The position numbers and the translations under genes are program-made. The notes beneath the pieces were generated by a model that was not told the DNA's origin, did no database searches, and saw nothing but the letters and a program-made list of their open reading frames with translations. 64,000 nt of DNA, taken from Streptomyces vietnamensis. GTDB taxonomy: Bacteria > Actinomycetota > Actinomycetes > Streptomycetales > Streptomycetaceae. Of the stretch, positions 50,098-58,727 are shown piece by piece. Location of the stretch: NCBI RefSeq assembly GCF_000830005.1, contig NZ_CP010407.1, positions 2,151,001-2,215,000 of the forward strand, written 5' to 3'. Within the stretch, counting starts at the first letter, position 1. Each line of letters opens with the position of its first letter.

Positions 50098-51461
50098 CGG
50101 TGCGTGCTGCCTTCCACGAGGGTGAGGATGTCTGCCAGGTCCGCGGGGGTGGTGTGGGGGTTGAGCAGGGTGGCCTTCAGCCAGAGGCGGCCGTCGGCCG
50201 TCGCCCGGCCGAGGACGGCGCGGCCCTCGGCGAGGAGGGTGCGGCGGATCGCGGCCACGGTCTCGTCCTCGGCGCCGGTGGGGCGGAAGAGGACGGTGGT
50301 GAGGGTGGGGCGGGCGTGGAGGTCGAACCCCGGGGCCTTCTCCACCAGATCGGCGAAGTCCCGCGCGAGCTCCATGCACGTGTCGACGAGCGAGCCGAGG
50401 CCGCTGCGGCCGAGGGCCCGGAGGGTGACGGCGGTCTTGAGGACGTCGGGGCGGCGGGTGGTGCGCAGGGAACGGCCGAGGAGGTCGGGCAGGCCCGCCT
50501 CGGTGTCGTCGTCGGCGTTGAGGTAGTCGGCGGTGTGACCGAGGACGGCCGGGTCGGCGGCGTCGCGTACGGCGAGGAGTCCCGCGGCGGCCGGCTGCCA
50601 GCCGAGTTTGTGCAGGTCGACGGTGACGGTACGGGCCCGGTCGAGGCCGTCGAGGAGACGGCGGTGGGTACGGCTGAAGAGAACGGGGCCGCCGTACGCG
50701 GCGTCCACGTGCAGCTCGGCGCCGGCGGCCGCGCAGACGTCGGCGATCTCGGGGAGCGGGTCGATCAGGCCCTCGTCGGTGGTGCCGGCGGTGGCGGCGA
50801 CGAGGGTGGGCCCGTCCTGGTCCAGGGCCTCCGCCAGGGCCGCCGGGTCCATCGTGCCGTGCGGGGCGGGCACGACGACCGGCTCGGGCAGACCGAGGAG
50901 CCAGGCGGCGCGGCGGAAGGAGTGGTGGGCGTTGGCCCCGACGACGGTCCTCAGTCCTGCGCCGTGGCGCTCCCGGGCGAGGAGCAGGGCGAGCTGGTTG
51001 GACTCGGTGCCGCCGGTGGTGACGAGCGCGTCGGGGGTTTTCGCGTCGGGGAAGACCTCGGCGGCGAGGGCCGCCGTGACCTCGGCCTCCAGGGCGGAGG
51101 CCGCGGGCGCCTGGTCCCAGGAGTCCATCGACGGGTTCAGCGCGGACGCGGCCAGATCGGCGGCCGCCGCGAGCGCGAGGGGCGGGGTGTGGAGATGGGC
51201 GGCGCAGAGGGGGTGGGCGGGGTCCGCGGCGCCCTCCGCGAGGACCCGGGCGAGGGTCCGGAGGGCCTCGTCGGGGCCGGTGCCGGTCTCCGGGAGTACG
51301 GCTCCGAGGGCCGCGATCCTCCGGGCCACGGCCCCCGGGCCCCCCGCCGGGAAGGGACCGCCCCTGGCCTGCGCCCCCTCGCGGAGGGCGTCGAGGGCGA
51401 TGCCGAGCAGACGGCTCAGGGCGGTGGGGTCGACGGCGAGGGGTGGGGGTGCGGCACGCAT
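50094..51461 (-). CDS. PLP-dependent decarboxylase (DesA-like, group II)
   Basis: 455 residues, the length of group II amino acid decarboxylases. PLP site VDLHKLGWQP with the Schiff-base lysine; other landmarks are HPLCAAHLHTPPLALAAAADLAASALNPSMDSWDQAPAA, TTGGTESNQLALLLARE, AHHSFRRAAWLLGL, ATAGTTDEGLIDPL and HVDAAYGG. The family covers lysine, 2,4-diaminobutyrate and aromatic amino acid decarboxylases. Fusion of its stop with a DesB-like hydroxylase start argues for lysine, giving cadaverine. No ribosome site is seen at ATG 51461, and no iron-box (DmdR1-type) sequence in the upstream gap, so regulation is unclear. Confidence 0.85.
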   Translation of the reverse strand: MRAAPPPLAVDPTALSRLLGIALDALREGAQARGGPFPAGGPGAVARRIAALGAVLPETGTGPDEALRTLARVLAEGAADPAHPLCAAHLHTPPLALAAAADLAASALNPSMDSWDQAPAASALEAEVTAALAAEVFPDAKTPDALVTTGGTESNQLALLLARERHGAGLRTVVGANAHHSFRRAAWLLGLPEPVVVPAPHGTMDPAALAEALDQDGPTLVAATAGTTDEGLIDPLPEIADVCAAAGAELHVDAAYGGPVLFSRTHRRLLDGLDRARTVTVDLHKLGWQPAAAGLLAVRDAADPAVLGHTADYLNADDDTEAGLPDLLGRSLRTTRRPDVLKTAVTLRALGRSGLGSLVDTCMELARDFADLVEKAPGFDLHARPTLTTVLFRPTGAEDETVAAIRRTLLAEGRAVLGRATADGRLWLKATLLNPHTTPADLADILTLVEGSTHR

Positions 51462-51827
51462 GGACGACAGGGTGCCGGGCGCGGGCGGGGCCTGTCCGGG
51501 GAGTGCGGGTGCATGACCCGAACGAGCGACGCGCCACGGGTCCTGCGCCCCGCGTTGCTGGACCCGCGCCCGGGCGGGCGGTGCCCTTCGCCGCACCCCG
51601 TGTGGGCAATCGTCCCGCAGGGCGGGACGGGTGGGCACACGGGACGGCGCCCTCGGCGGCGCCTCCGCCCCCTGTGCCTGGACCCGCACCCCAGCGGCGC
51701 CGCACGACGTGGTGCGGGTTCAGGCGCAGGAGCCTCGGGCGCCGGCAGGGCGCGGGTCCGTTGTGCCCACCCGTTCCGCCCCAGCGGAACGACTGCCCAC
51801 AACGGGGCGGGCGCGGCCGCGGGGGCG
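51462..51827. other. 366-base gene-free region holding repeat copy B
   Basis: Between the decarboxylase start and the multicopper oxidase stop. It is almost filled by the 228-bp structured repeat (51577-51804). The remaining ~115 bases next to the decarboxylase must contain its promoter; nothing recognisable was found there. Confidence 0.7.
51577..51804. repeat. 228-bp structured intergenic repeat, copy B
   Basis: Same length, order and orientation as copy A at 29853-30080. Hairpin 1 is at 51598-51642 (3-base loop instead of 4), hairpin 2 at 51759-51804. The last ~75 bases are nearly identical between copies, the middle (51643-51700) is divergent but keeps the inner inverted repeat (GTGCCTGGACCCGCAC with GTGCGGGTTCAGGCGC). 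It ends 24 bases before the multicopper oxidase stop codon, so it would form the 3' end of that mRNA. Confidence 0.85.
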
Positions 51828-53468
51828 TCAGGTCACCTGGAGGTTTGCCATCATGCCCATGTCCTCGTGTTCCGCGTTGTGGCAGTGGAAGAGGTACCGC
51901 CCCCGATACCCCTCCCAGCGCGTGATGATCTCCGCCGACTCCCCCGGCCGCAGGGACACCGTGTCCTTCAGGCCCCCGTCGTGCGGCAGGGGTTCGTCGC
52001 CGCCTCGGGAGAGGATCCGGAAGCCCGTCAGGTGGAGGTGGACGGGGTGGTGGACGTCGGCGACCAGGCGCCAGATCTCCACGTCGCCCAGGCGGACCGT
52101 GACGTCCGAGCGAGTCGGGTCGAAGGGCTGCCCGCCGATCAGCCAGCCGTGGCCGTCGTCCTCGCCCATGCGTCCCGCGCGGAAGGAGAAGTCGCGTACC
52201 CGGACCGCGTCCGAGCGCCGCCACGTCGGGAGGTCGGTCGACAGGACGGATGGGACGCGGCTGTCGTCGGCCGCCTTGCGTACGACCCTGAAGGCCATCA
52301 CGTCACGCGTACGGCCGGAGCCCAGGCGGTTGACCAGCTTGACCAGGCCGCCGACCGGTACTCCGGCGAAGTCGACGACCACGTCGTAGCGTTCGGCCGG
52401 GGCGACGGGCAGCGTCCCGTGCTTCACCGGTGCCGCGAGCAGGCCCTGGTCGGCTCCGATCTGGACGAGGTCGAGGCGTCGCCCGTCCTCGGTGACCGCT
52501 TCGAGCTCGTAGTGCCGGGCATTGGAGGCGTTCAGGAGGCGCAGGCGGTGGCGGGCCGCGTCGACCTCGTGCACCGGCCAGGGGGCGCCGTTGACGAGGA
52601 TCACGTCGCCGAGCACCCCCGCGACGTAGGGCTCGCGGACGCCCGGGCGGTCCCTCAGGGTGGGGTCGAGGGACGGGTAGTCGAGGCTGCCGTCGGCGGC
52701 GAAGGCCCGGTCCGCGATCATCAGCGGCAGTTCGCGCGGCCCGGCGGGCAGGCCGAGGGCCTCCTCGGCGTCGTCGCGCACGATGTGCAGTCCGGCGAGG
52801 CCCCGCCAGATCGCCGGGGCGGTGAAGTCCATCCGGTGGTCGTGGTACCAGAGCATCGTCGGCCGCTGGTCCAGCGGGAAGGTGTACTCCCGGGTGAGGG
52901 CGGTCGTGACGGCCTTCGGGTCGTGCATGGCCCCGCCGGATCCGTGTCCCGCGGGACCACCGGATCCGTGTCCCGTGTGGCCCCCGTGTCCCGTGTCGCC
53001 GCCGTGCGCCGTCGTCGGCCAGCCCGCCGGCGTGACCAGGTCCGTCGGGTAGCCGTCCGACTCCGCCGGGGTGCGGCCGCCGTGCAGGTGCACCACGGTC
53101 GGCACGGGCAGCTCGTTGCGGTGGGTCACGGTGACCGGGCGGCCGCGCCGCGACTCGATCGTGGGGCCGGGGAAGGTCCCGCCGTACGTCCACAGGCGGG
53201 TCCGCAGGCCCGGCAGGATCTCCGCCGTCGTCTCGCGCTGGACGATCTCGTAGCGGTCCTCCCGGGCGCCCTTGCTCACCGGCTTGAGGACGGCGGGCAG
53301 CGGCAGCGGCACCTCGAACGGGGGCGGCAGCGGTACGGCGCTGCGGAGTTCGGCACCGGTGGCGGCCGGGCGGCGGGACAGCCCGGCCGCGACGCCCAGC
53401 CCGCCGGCCGCCATGACCCCGAGCGCCCCGCCGACGGCCAGGACCCGGCGCCTGGTCAGGTCAGGCAT
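51828..53468 (-). CDS. multicopper oxidase with His/Gly-rich insert
   Basis: 546 residues, three cupredoxin domains. Tat signal TRRRVLAVGGALGVMAAGGLG at 5-25. Copper ligands: VVHLHGG (about 126), LWYHDHRMDF (about 206), HPVHLHLTGF (474-483) and HCHNAEHEDMGMM (528-540), with axial Met. This is a CotA/bilirubin oxidase-like laccase that oxidises phenols or metal ions outside the membrane. A loop at about 153-182 is made of His, Gly, Thr and Asp (repeats of TGHGG / GHGSGG), suitable for metal binding. The start overlaps the upstream membrane gene by eight bases. The divergent LysR gene probably controls both. Confidence 0.92.
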   Translation of the reverse strand: MPDLTRRRVLAVGGALGVMAAGGLGVAAGLSRRPAATGAELRSAVPLPPPFEVPLPLPAVLKPVSKGAREDRYEIVQRETTAEILPGLRTRLWTYGGTFPGPTIESRRGRPVTVTHRNELPVPTVVHLHGGRTPAESDGYPTDLVTPAGWPTTAHGGDTGHGGHTGHGSGGPAGHGSGGAMHDPKAVTTALTREYTFPLDQRPTMLWYHDHRMDFTAPAIWRGLAGLHIVRDDAEEALGLPAGPRELPLMIADRAFAADGSLDYPSLDPTLRDRPGVREPYVAGVLGDVILVNGAPWPVHEVDAARHRLRLLNASNARHYELEAVTEDGRRLDLVQIGADQGLLAAPVKHGTLPVAPAERYDVVVDFAGVPVGGLVKLVNRLGSGRTRDVMAFRVVRKAADDSRVPSVLSTDLPTWRRSDAVRVRDFSFRAGRMGEDDGHGWLIGGQPFDPTRSDVTVRLGDVEIWRLVADVHHPVHLHLTGFRILSRGGDEPLPHDGGLKDTVSLRPGESAEIITRWEGYRGRYLFHCHNAEHEDMGMMANLQVT

Positions 53469-53868
53469 CGACGGCCTCCCGTTCGGTGGTCTGCTGCTCG
53501 GTGGTCTCCCGGCGTTCCAGCGGCCGGAGCCAGACCGCGGCGAACAGCATGATGACGGCGGCGACGGTGAACACCCCGAGGGGTATGTGCAGCCACAGCG
53601 CCCCGGCCGTCCCGGCGAAGTACTGCGCGGTCTCGGCGACCGCGAGCGCGAGGGTGACGTGGAAGGGCCAGGACACGCGCAGCCGCGCCCAGACCACGAT
53701 CGCGACGACCAGTTGGACGAGGCAGAGCGAGGTGACGACGTCGGCGCCCGCCCCGTGCATGGCGAGACCGTCGAAGTCGCCGCTCAGATAGACGCCGGCG
53801 AACACCGGTTGTCCGAAGACCGCCACCACGTGCGCCGTGACGACTGCTTTCCAGACACCCCTCAACAT
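53461..53868 (-). CDS. four-helix membrane protein, partner of the multicopper oxidase
   Basis: 135 residues, about four membrane helices (ending positions near 28, 62, 88 and 118): VVTAHVVAVFGQPVFAGVYL, VTSLCLVQLVVAIVVWARL, VTLALAVAETAQYFAG, IPLGVFTVAAVIMLFAAVWL. A conserved-looking HVVAVFGQPVFAGVYLSGDFDGL contains His and Asp residues. No family recognised; cytochrome- or DoxX-like membrane partners are possible. It overlaps the oxidase start by eight bases, so it belongs to the same operon. Confidence 0.75.
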   Translation of the reverse strand: MLRGVWKAVVTAHVVAVFGQPVFAGVYLSGDFDGLAMHGAGADVVTSLCLVQLVVAIVVWARLRVSWPFHVTLALAVAETAQYFAGTAGALWLHIPLGVFTVAAVIMLFAAVWLRPLERRETTEQQTTEREAVDA

Positions 53869-53925
53869 GGGGCGTCACCCCCCTTGTTGCTCGGTGCGAT
53901 GGCAGAAACGACGCTATGACGTGGC

Positions 53926-53951
53926 CGATATCCTGTCCAAGATCAATATCG
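53926..53951. promoter_or_regulatory. candidate LysR operator
   Basis: CGATAT (53926-53931) and ATATCG (53946-53951) are exact inverted repeats with a 14-bp spacer, located between the LysR gene and the oxidase operon. A second element, CGCTATG, occurs twice (about 53913 and 53951). This is the usual place and shape of a LysR recognition site. Confidence 0.6.
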
Positions 53952-53978
53952 CTATGGGGCCATGCCCCGGGGGGCATG

Positions 53979-54866
53979 ATGGATCTCCACGCGCTCAGGC
54001 AGTTCGTCGTCGTGGCCCGCCTCGAACACCTCAGCCGCGCCGCCGAGGAGCTCCGCGTGGCCCAGCCCTCGCTGAGCCGCACCATCACACGCCTTGAAGC
54101 CGAGCTCGGCACGCCGCTGTTCGACCGGGCCGGCCGGCTCCGGCTCAACGACGCCGGGAAGGTCTTCCTCCGGCACGTCGAGCGCTCCCTCGGGGAGCTC
54201 GACGCGGGGCGCCGGGCCGTCGCCGCCGTCACGGTCGGCCAGTTGGGCTCGGTACGGCTCGCCTCGGAGACCTTCCTCACCCTGACCGGACCGCTCGGGA
54301 CGTTCAAACGGGCGCATCCCGCGGTCGAGGTCGAGCTCCACCAGCTGGCCGCCGCGGAGATGGCCCGCGCCCTCCGTGCGCAGGAGGTGGACCTGTGCGT
54401 CGCCTCGCAGCCGGTCCCGCCCGAGGGCCTGGAGGCGGCCCAGCTGCTCGACGAGCCGGTGTGGGTGGTCACCCCGCTCGACCACCCCCTGGCCGGCCGC
54501 GGCTCGGTGCACGTCGAGGAACTCGCCCACGAGCCCTTCGTCTGCACCCGCGAGGGGCACTGGCAGCGCCGGCTGCTCGACCGGCTGTTCGCCCTGGGCG
54601 GCCTGGGGTCGCCGAGGGTCGTCTGCGAGGGCGACGAGCCCAGCGCGACCGCGATCCTGGTCGCCGCCGGACTCGGCATCGGCCTCATCCCCGACATGGC
54701 CCGGCGCAGTGCCACCCGGGCGCCCGTCGCCTGGATCGCCGTCGACGGACCGGACTGCCGGCGCACCCTCACCCTGCTCTGGGGCGCCGACAGCCGGCTC
54801 TCCGGTGCCGCGCGGCTGCTGCGCTCCGCGCTCACCGAATGGGACTGGACCTCAGGTCCCGTCTAG
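53979..54866 (+). CDS. LysR-family transcriptional regulator
   Basis: 295 residues. N-terminal helix-turn-helix MDLHALRQFVVVARLEHLSRAAEELRVAQPSLSRTITRLEAELG, followed by the periplasmic-binding-like effector domain (SVRLASETFLTLTGPLG to the C-terminus), with GLGIGLIPDMARR near the end. Start at ATG 53979 is set by the LysR N-terminus; a G-run lies just upstream. Divergent from the membrane protein/multicopper oxidase operon, its likely target. Its stop is five bases from the pepN stop. Confidence 0.93.
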   Translation: MDLHALRQFVVVARLEHLSRAAEELRVAQPSLSRTITRLEAELGTPLFDRAGRLRLNDAGKVFLRHVERSLGELDAGRRAVAAVTVGQLGSVRLASETFLTLTGPLGTFKRAHPAVEVELHQLAAAEMARALRAQEVDLCVASQPVPPEGLEAAQLLDEPVWVVTPLDHPLAGRGSVHVEELAHEPFVCTREGHWQRRLLDRLFALGGLGSPRVVCEGDEPSATAILVAAGLGIGLIPDMARRSATRAPVAWIAVDGPDCRRTLTLLWGADSRLSGAARLLRSALTEWDWTSGPV

Positions 54867-54871
54867 CACCC

Positions 54872-57355
54872 TCAGCCGCGCACGCGCAGCGCCCGGCGCA
54901 GGTCGTCCAGCTGGTCGACGAGCTTGCGGTGGAGGGCGGGAATCATCGTGTCGGCGGTGAGGTGGGACTCGCCCAGGGCCAGGGAGTCCGCGTCGATCGC
55001 GTACACCGGGAAGGCGTAGCGTCCCGCGGCCTCGGCCATCGCGGGGCCCCGGCGGTCGCCGAGCGCGACGGCCGCCTCGTAGAAGCGCGGCACGTACTCC
55101 CGTACGAGATCGGCCTGTTCGGGCTGCCAGAAGCCCTGGGCGGTGGCGGTGAACAGGTAGTTGGACAGGTCGTCGGAGTCGAAGAGGGACGACCAGGCGG
55201 CGGCCTTCGCCTCCGGGTCCGGGAGGGACGCCCGGCAGCGGGCCGCGCCTTCCTGGCCGGTGGCGCTCGGGTCCCGCTCCAGCTCGGCGGCGATCACGGT
55301 CTCGTCCACGGCGCCGAGGACGGCGAGGCGGGCGAGGATCCGCCAGCGCAGCTCGGGGTCGAGCTCCGGGCCGCCGTGGACGGTGCCCTCGTCGAGCCAG
55401 GAGGCGATCTTGTCGGGGGTGGTGGCGCTGTCGATGCAGGCGCGGACGGCGGTGAGGCGCAGTCCGGGCTCCTCGCCGTCCTCGGTGCGGCGCAGCAGGG
55501 CGCGGGCGATGTCGCCGATCTTCGCGAGGGCGGCGGGGCGCTGTTCCTCGGTGACGTACCGGTCGGCGATCTGGGTGCGGGCGAAGCCGAGGACGCCCTG
55601 GACGAGGGCGAGTTCGGTCTCCTGCGGCAGGTGGGCGTGGGCGGCCTCCAGGTACGTGGTGGGCTCCAGGTCCCCGTCGCGGACCATGTCGCGCAGGCTG
55701 TTCCAGACGACGGCGCGGGTGACCGCGTCGGGGACGGCGGAGAGCGCCCACAGGAGCGTCGCCTCGGAGGTCTCGTCGAACCGCACCTTGGTGTAGGTGA
55801 GGTCGCCCTCGTTGAGGACGACGAGGGCGGGGCGCGGGCCGGCCAGCTCGGCGGGGGCCTCCTGCGGGACGTCGATCTCGCGGCGCTCGCGCAGGACCGG
55901 CGCGTCCAGGGCGTCCCGGTCGTAGACGCCGACGGCGATCCGGTGCGGGCGGCTGCCGTCGCGGTCGACGGTGAGCTGCCAGTGGGTGCCCTCGCCTTCG
56001 AGGCGCGGCCTGAGCGTGTCGACGCCCGTCGTGCGCAGCCACTGCTCGGCCCAGGCGTGGACGTCGCGGTCGGTGGCCGCGGCCAGGTTGTCGATGAAGT
56101 CGGCGAGGGTGGCGTTGCCGAACTTGTGGCGCTTGAAGTGGATGTTGATGCCGGCGAGGAAGTCCTTCTCGCCGAGCCAGGCGACGAGCTGGCGCAGGGC
56201 GGAGGCGCCCTTGGCGTAGGAGATGCCGTCGAAGTTGAGGAGGGCGGAGGCGGTGTCGGGGACGGCTTCCGGGTCGGGGGCGACGGGATGGGTGGAGGGC
56301 CGCTGGTCCGCCTCGTACCCCCAGGCCTTGCGGGTGACTCCGAAGTCGATCCAGGTGTCGGGGAAGAGGTCGGAGCAGGCCTCGTTGACGGTCTGGTAGC
56401 CCATGTACTCGGCGAAGGACTCGTTCAGCCAGATGTCGTCCCACCAGCGCAGGGTGACGAGGTCGCCGAACCACATGTGGGCCATCTCGTGGGCGATGAC
56501 CATGGCGCGGGTCTGGCGCTCGGTGACGGTGACGGCGGAGCGGAAGACGAACTCGTCGCGGAAGGTGACGAGTCCGGGGTTCTCCATGGCGCCGGCGTTG
56601 AACTCGGGGACGAAGGCCTGGTCGTACGAGTCGAAGGGGTACGGCTCGTCGAACTTCTCGTGGTAGCGGTCGTAGCAGGCCTTGGTGACGGCGAGGATCT
56701 CGTCGGCGTCGGCGTCGAGGTGGGCGGCGAGGGAGCGGCGGCAGTGGATGCCGAAGGGCAGGCCGGCGTGCTCGGTGCGGATGCTGTGGAAGGGGCCGGC
56801 GGCGACGCAGACGAAGTAGGTGGAGAGCAGCGGGGTGGGGGCGGCCTGCCAGCGGCCGTCGGGCTGCTGCTCGGTGATGCCGTTGGCCAGGACGGTCCAG
56901 CCCTCGGGGGCGGTGACGCCCACCTCGAAGACGGCCTTCAGGTCGGGCTGGTCGAAGGAGGCGAAGACGCGCTGGACGTCCTCCATGAACAGCTGGGTGT
57001 AGACGTACGACTCGCCGTCGGTGGGGTCCGTGAAGCGGTGCATGCCCTCGCCGGTGCGGGAGTACCGCATGGTGGTGCTGATGCGGAGGGTGTGCTCGCC
57101 CTCGGTGAGGGTCAGCGGGAGCCGGTTGCCGTCGAGGGCGGTGACGTCGAGGGGCTCGTCGTCGAGGAGGGCGGAGTGCAGGGTCTCGGGCTTGAGCTCG
57201 ACGAAGGTGTCCCCCGCGGCGCGGGCCGTGAAGCGGATGAGGCTCTGTGACTCGAAGGTCTCGTCGCCGGTGGTGAGGTCGAGGTCCACGCGGTAGTGGT
57301 GGACGTCGAGGAGCTGGGCACGGGTCTGCGCTTCGTCGCGCGTCAGTACGGACAT
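54872..57355 (-). CDS. pepN: aminopeptidase N (M1 family)
   Basis: 827 residues. GAMENP (255-260) and HEMAHMWFGDL (His289, Glu290, His293) with the distal zinc ligand Glu312 in NESFAEY define an active M1 metalloaminopeptidase. It removes N-terminal residues from peptides in the cytosol. The C-terminal ERAP1-like helical domain (about 520-820) is complete. No signal peptide. ATG 57355 has a weak ribosome site. Convergent with the LysR gene. Confidence 0.96.
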   Translation of the reverse strand: MSVLTRDEAQTRAQLLDVHHYRVDLDLTTGDETFESQSLIRFTARAAGDTFVELKPETLHSALLDDEPLDVTALDGNRLPLTLTEGEHTLRISTTMRYSRTGEGMHRFTDPTDGESYVYTQLFMEDVQRVFASFDQPDLKAVFEVGVTAPEGWTVLANGITEQQPDGRWQAAPTPLLSTYFVCVAAGPFHSIRTEHAGLPFGIHCRRSLAAHLDADADEILAVTKACYDRYHEKFDEPYPFDSYDQAFVPEFNAGAMENPGLVTFRDEFVFRSAVTVTERQTRAMVIAHEMAHMWFGDLVTLRWWDDIWLNESFAEYMGYQTVNEACSDLFPDTWIDFGVTRKAWGYEADQRPSTHPVAPDPEAVPDTASALLNFDGISYAKGASALRQLVAWLGEKDFLAGINIHFKRHKFGNATLADFIDNLAAATDRDVHAWAEQWLRTTGVDTLRPRLEGEGTHWQLTVDRDGSRPHRIAVGVYDRDALDAPVLRERREIDVPQEAPAELAGPRPALVVLNEGDLTYTKVRFDETSEATLLWALSAVPDAVTRAVVWNSLRDMVRDGDLEPTTYLEAAHAHLPQETELALVQGVLGFARTQIADRYVTEEQRPAALAKIGDIARALLRRTEDGEEPGLRLTAVRACIDSATTPDKIASWLDEGTVHGGPELDPELRWRILARLAVLGAVDETVIAAELERDPSATGQEGAARCRASLPDPEAKAAAWSSLFDSDDLSNYLFTATAQGFWQPEQADLVREYVPRFYEAAVALGDRRGPAMAEAAGRYAFPVYAIDADSLALGESHLTADTMIPALHRKLVDQLDDLRRALRVRG

Positions 57356-57406
57356 GGGCCCTATGCTGCCCGATCGCTCCGGTCCGGGGCAGGGGGTATA
57401 CGGACC

Positions 57407-58393
57407 TCAGGCGAGGCCGGAGCCGTTCAGGTGGGTGAAGGCGGCCGTGATGCGGGGGCGGTCGTAGCCGGTCGGGCCCGCGGCACCGCTGGAGATCAGG
57501 GTGTGGAGCAGGATCCGGGCCTTGGCGGGGTCGAGCGGGCCGGCCGGGATCAGTCCGTGGTGCAGCAGGTCGTACTCGGAGCCGGGGCTCCGGTAGGTGT
57601 CCGAGAGGGTCGCGCCGCCGCCGGTGCGGGAGGCCAGGACGACCGGGATGCGCCGGGCGATCTCGGCGAGGGGTTCGACGAGCGGGGCGGGGGCGTGTCC
57701 GGCGCCGAAGGCGGCGACGACGAGGCCCTGGAAGCGGTCGTCGACGGCGTCGAGGAGTTCGCCGCGGTCGCCGAGGGAGAGGGTCACCAGGGCGACGCGT
57801 ACGGACGGGTCGAACTTCAGCGCGCAGAGCGCGGTGGGGGCGGCGGGGCGGAGCAGGATCCGGGGTTCGCCCTCGACGACGGTGCCGATCGGTCCGGCGC
57901 CGGGTGAGGCGAAGGTGGCGATCGAGGTGGTGTGGGTCTTGCGGGCGAGGCGGGCGGCGTGGATCTCGTCGGCGAGGACGACGAGGACGCCGAGGTTCCG
58001 GCAGGCGGGGTCGGCGGCGACGGCGAGCGCGGCGGCGAGGTTGGCGGGGCCGTCGGCGCCGGGCAGGTCGGGGCGGCGCATGGCGCCGGTGACGGCGATC
58101 GGCTGCTCGGTGGTGCAGAGCAGGTCGAGGAGGAAGGCGGTCTCCTCCAGGGTGTCGGTGCCCTGGACGACGACCACGCCGGAGCCGTCGGCGACGGCCT
58201 TGCGGACCTCGTCGGCGAGGGCCGCCAGGTCCTCGAAGGAGAGGGTGGAGCTGGGGACGCGGCGGAAGTCCCGCAGGACGACGTCCTCGGGGGCGCCGAG
58301 CTCGGCGAGGACCTCCTGACCGGTCATGCGGGCTGCGTCACCGCCTCGTGCGGAGATGGTCCCTCCGAGGGTGAAGACCGTGACGCGGCCCAT
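57407..58393 (-). CDS. asparaginase
   Basis: 328 residues. Type I/II asparaginase fold: VFTLGGTISARGG with the nucleophile Thr, VVVVQGTDTLEETAFLLDLL (Thr-Asp pair), ADGPANLAAALAVA, and a C-terminal domain with GAGHAPAPLVEPLAEIARRIPVVLASRTGGG. It hydrolyses asparagine to aspartate and ammonia. No signal peptide, so cytoplasmic. ATG 58393 shares one base with the chorismate mutase stop (TGATG), and a GGAG site lies upstream within that gene, so the pair is coupled, an unusual combination. Confidence 0.9.
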   Translation of the reverse strand: MGRVTVFTLGGTISARGGDAARMTGQEVLAELGAPEDVVLRDFRRVPSSTLSFEDLAALADEVRKAVADGSGVVVVQGTDTLEETAFLLDLLCTTEQPIAVTGAMRRPDLPGADGPANLAAALAVAADPACRNLGVLVVLADEIHAARLARKTHTTSIATFASPGAGPIGTVVEGEPRILLRPAAPTALCALKFDPSVRVALVTLSLGDRGELLDAVDDRFQGLVVAAFGAGHAPAPLVEPLAEIARRIPVVLASRTGGGATLSDTYRSPGSEYDLLHHGLIPAGPLDPAKARILLHTLISSGAAGPTGYDRPRITAAFTHLNGSGLA

Positions 58394-58716
58394 CAGCGTG
58401 CTCCGTCCGCAATCGTCTCGTGGTGCCGGATGACCTCGGCGATGATGAAGTTGAGGAGTTTCTCCGCGAAGGCCGGGTCCAGTTTCGCGCTCTCGGCGAG
58501 TTCCCGCAGCCGGGCGATCTGACGGGCCTCGCGGGCCGGGTCGGCGGGCGGGAGCTGGTGCTCGGCCTTGAGGACGCCGACCTGCTGGGTGCACTTGAAG
58601 CGCTCGGCGAGCATGTGCACGACCGCGGCGTCGATGTTGTCGATGCTTTCGCGCAGCCGGGTCAGCTCGGCGATGACGGTCGGGTCGATGGCACTGGTGT
58701 CGCTGGTGTCGCTCAT
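58393..58716 (-). CDS. chorismate mutase (AroQ class)
   Basis: 107 residues, all-helical AroQ domain: LTRLRESIDNIDAAVVHMLAERFKCTQQVGVLKAEHQLPPADPAREARQIARLRELAESAKLDPAFAEKLLNFIIAEVIRHHETI. The active-site Arg (RLRESID), Arg/Lys (VGVLKAEH) and C-terminal Glu/His positions are present. It converts chorismate to prephenate in phenylalanine and tyrosine synthesis. Streptomycetes commonly carry a short monofunctional enzyme like this. The N-terminus SDTSDTSAID is a small repeat. Stop fused with the asparaginase start. Confidence 0.93.
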   Translation of the reverse strand: MSDTSDTSAIDPTVIAELTRLRESIDNIDAAVVHMLAERFKCTQQVGVLKAEHQLPPADPAREARQIARLRELAESAKLDPAFAEKLLNFIIAEVIRHHETIADGAR

Positions 58717-58727
58717 GATCTGCGAGC

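Noticed and set aside
51462..51576. Iron-regulator (DmdR1/IdeR) box upstream of the decarboxylase
   Set aside because: No sequence resembling TTAGGTTAGGCTAACC was found.
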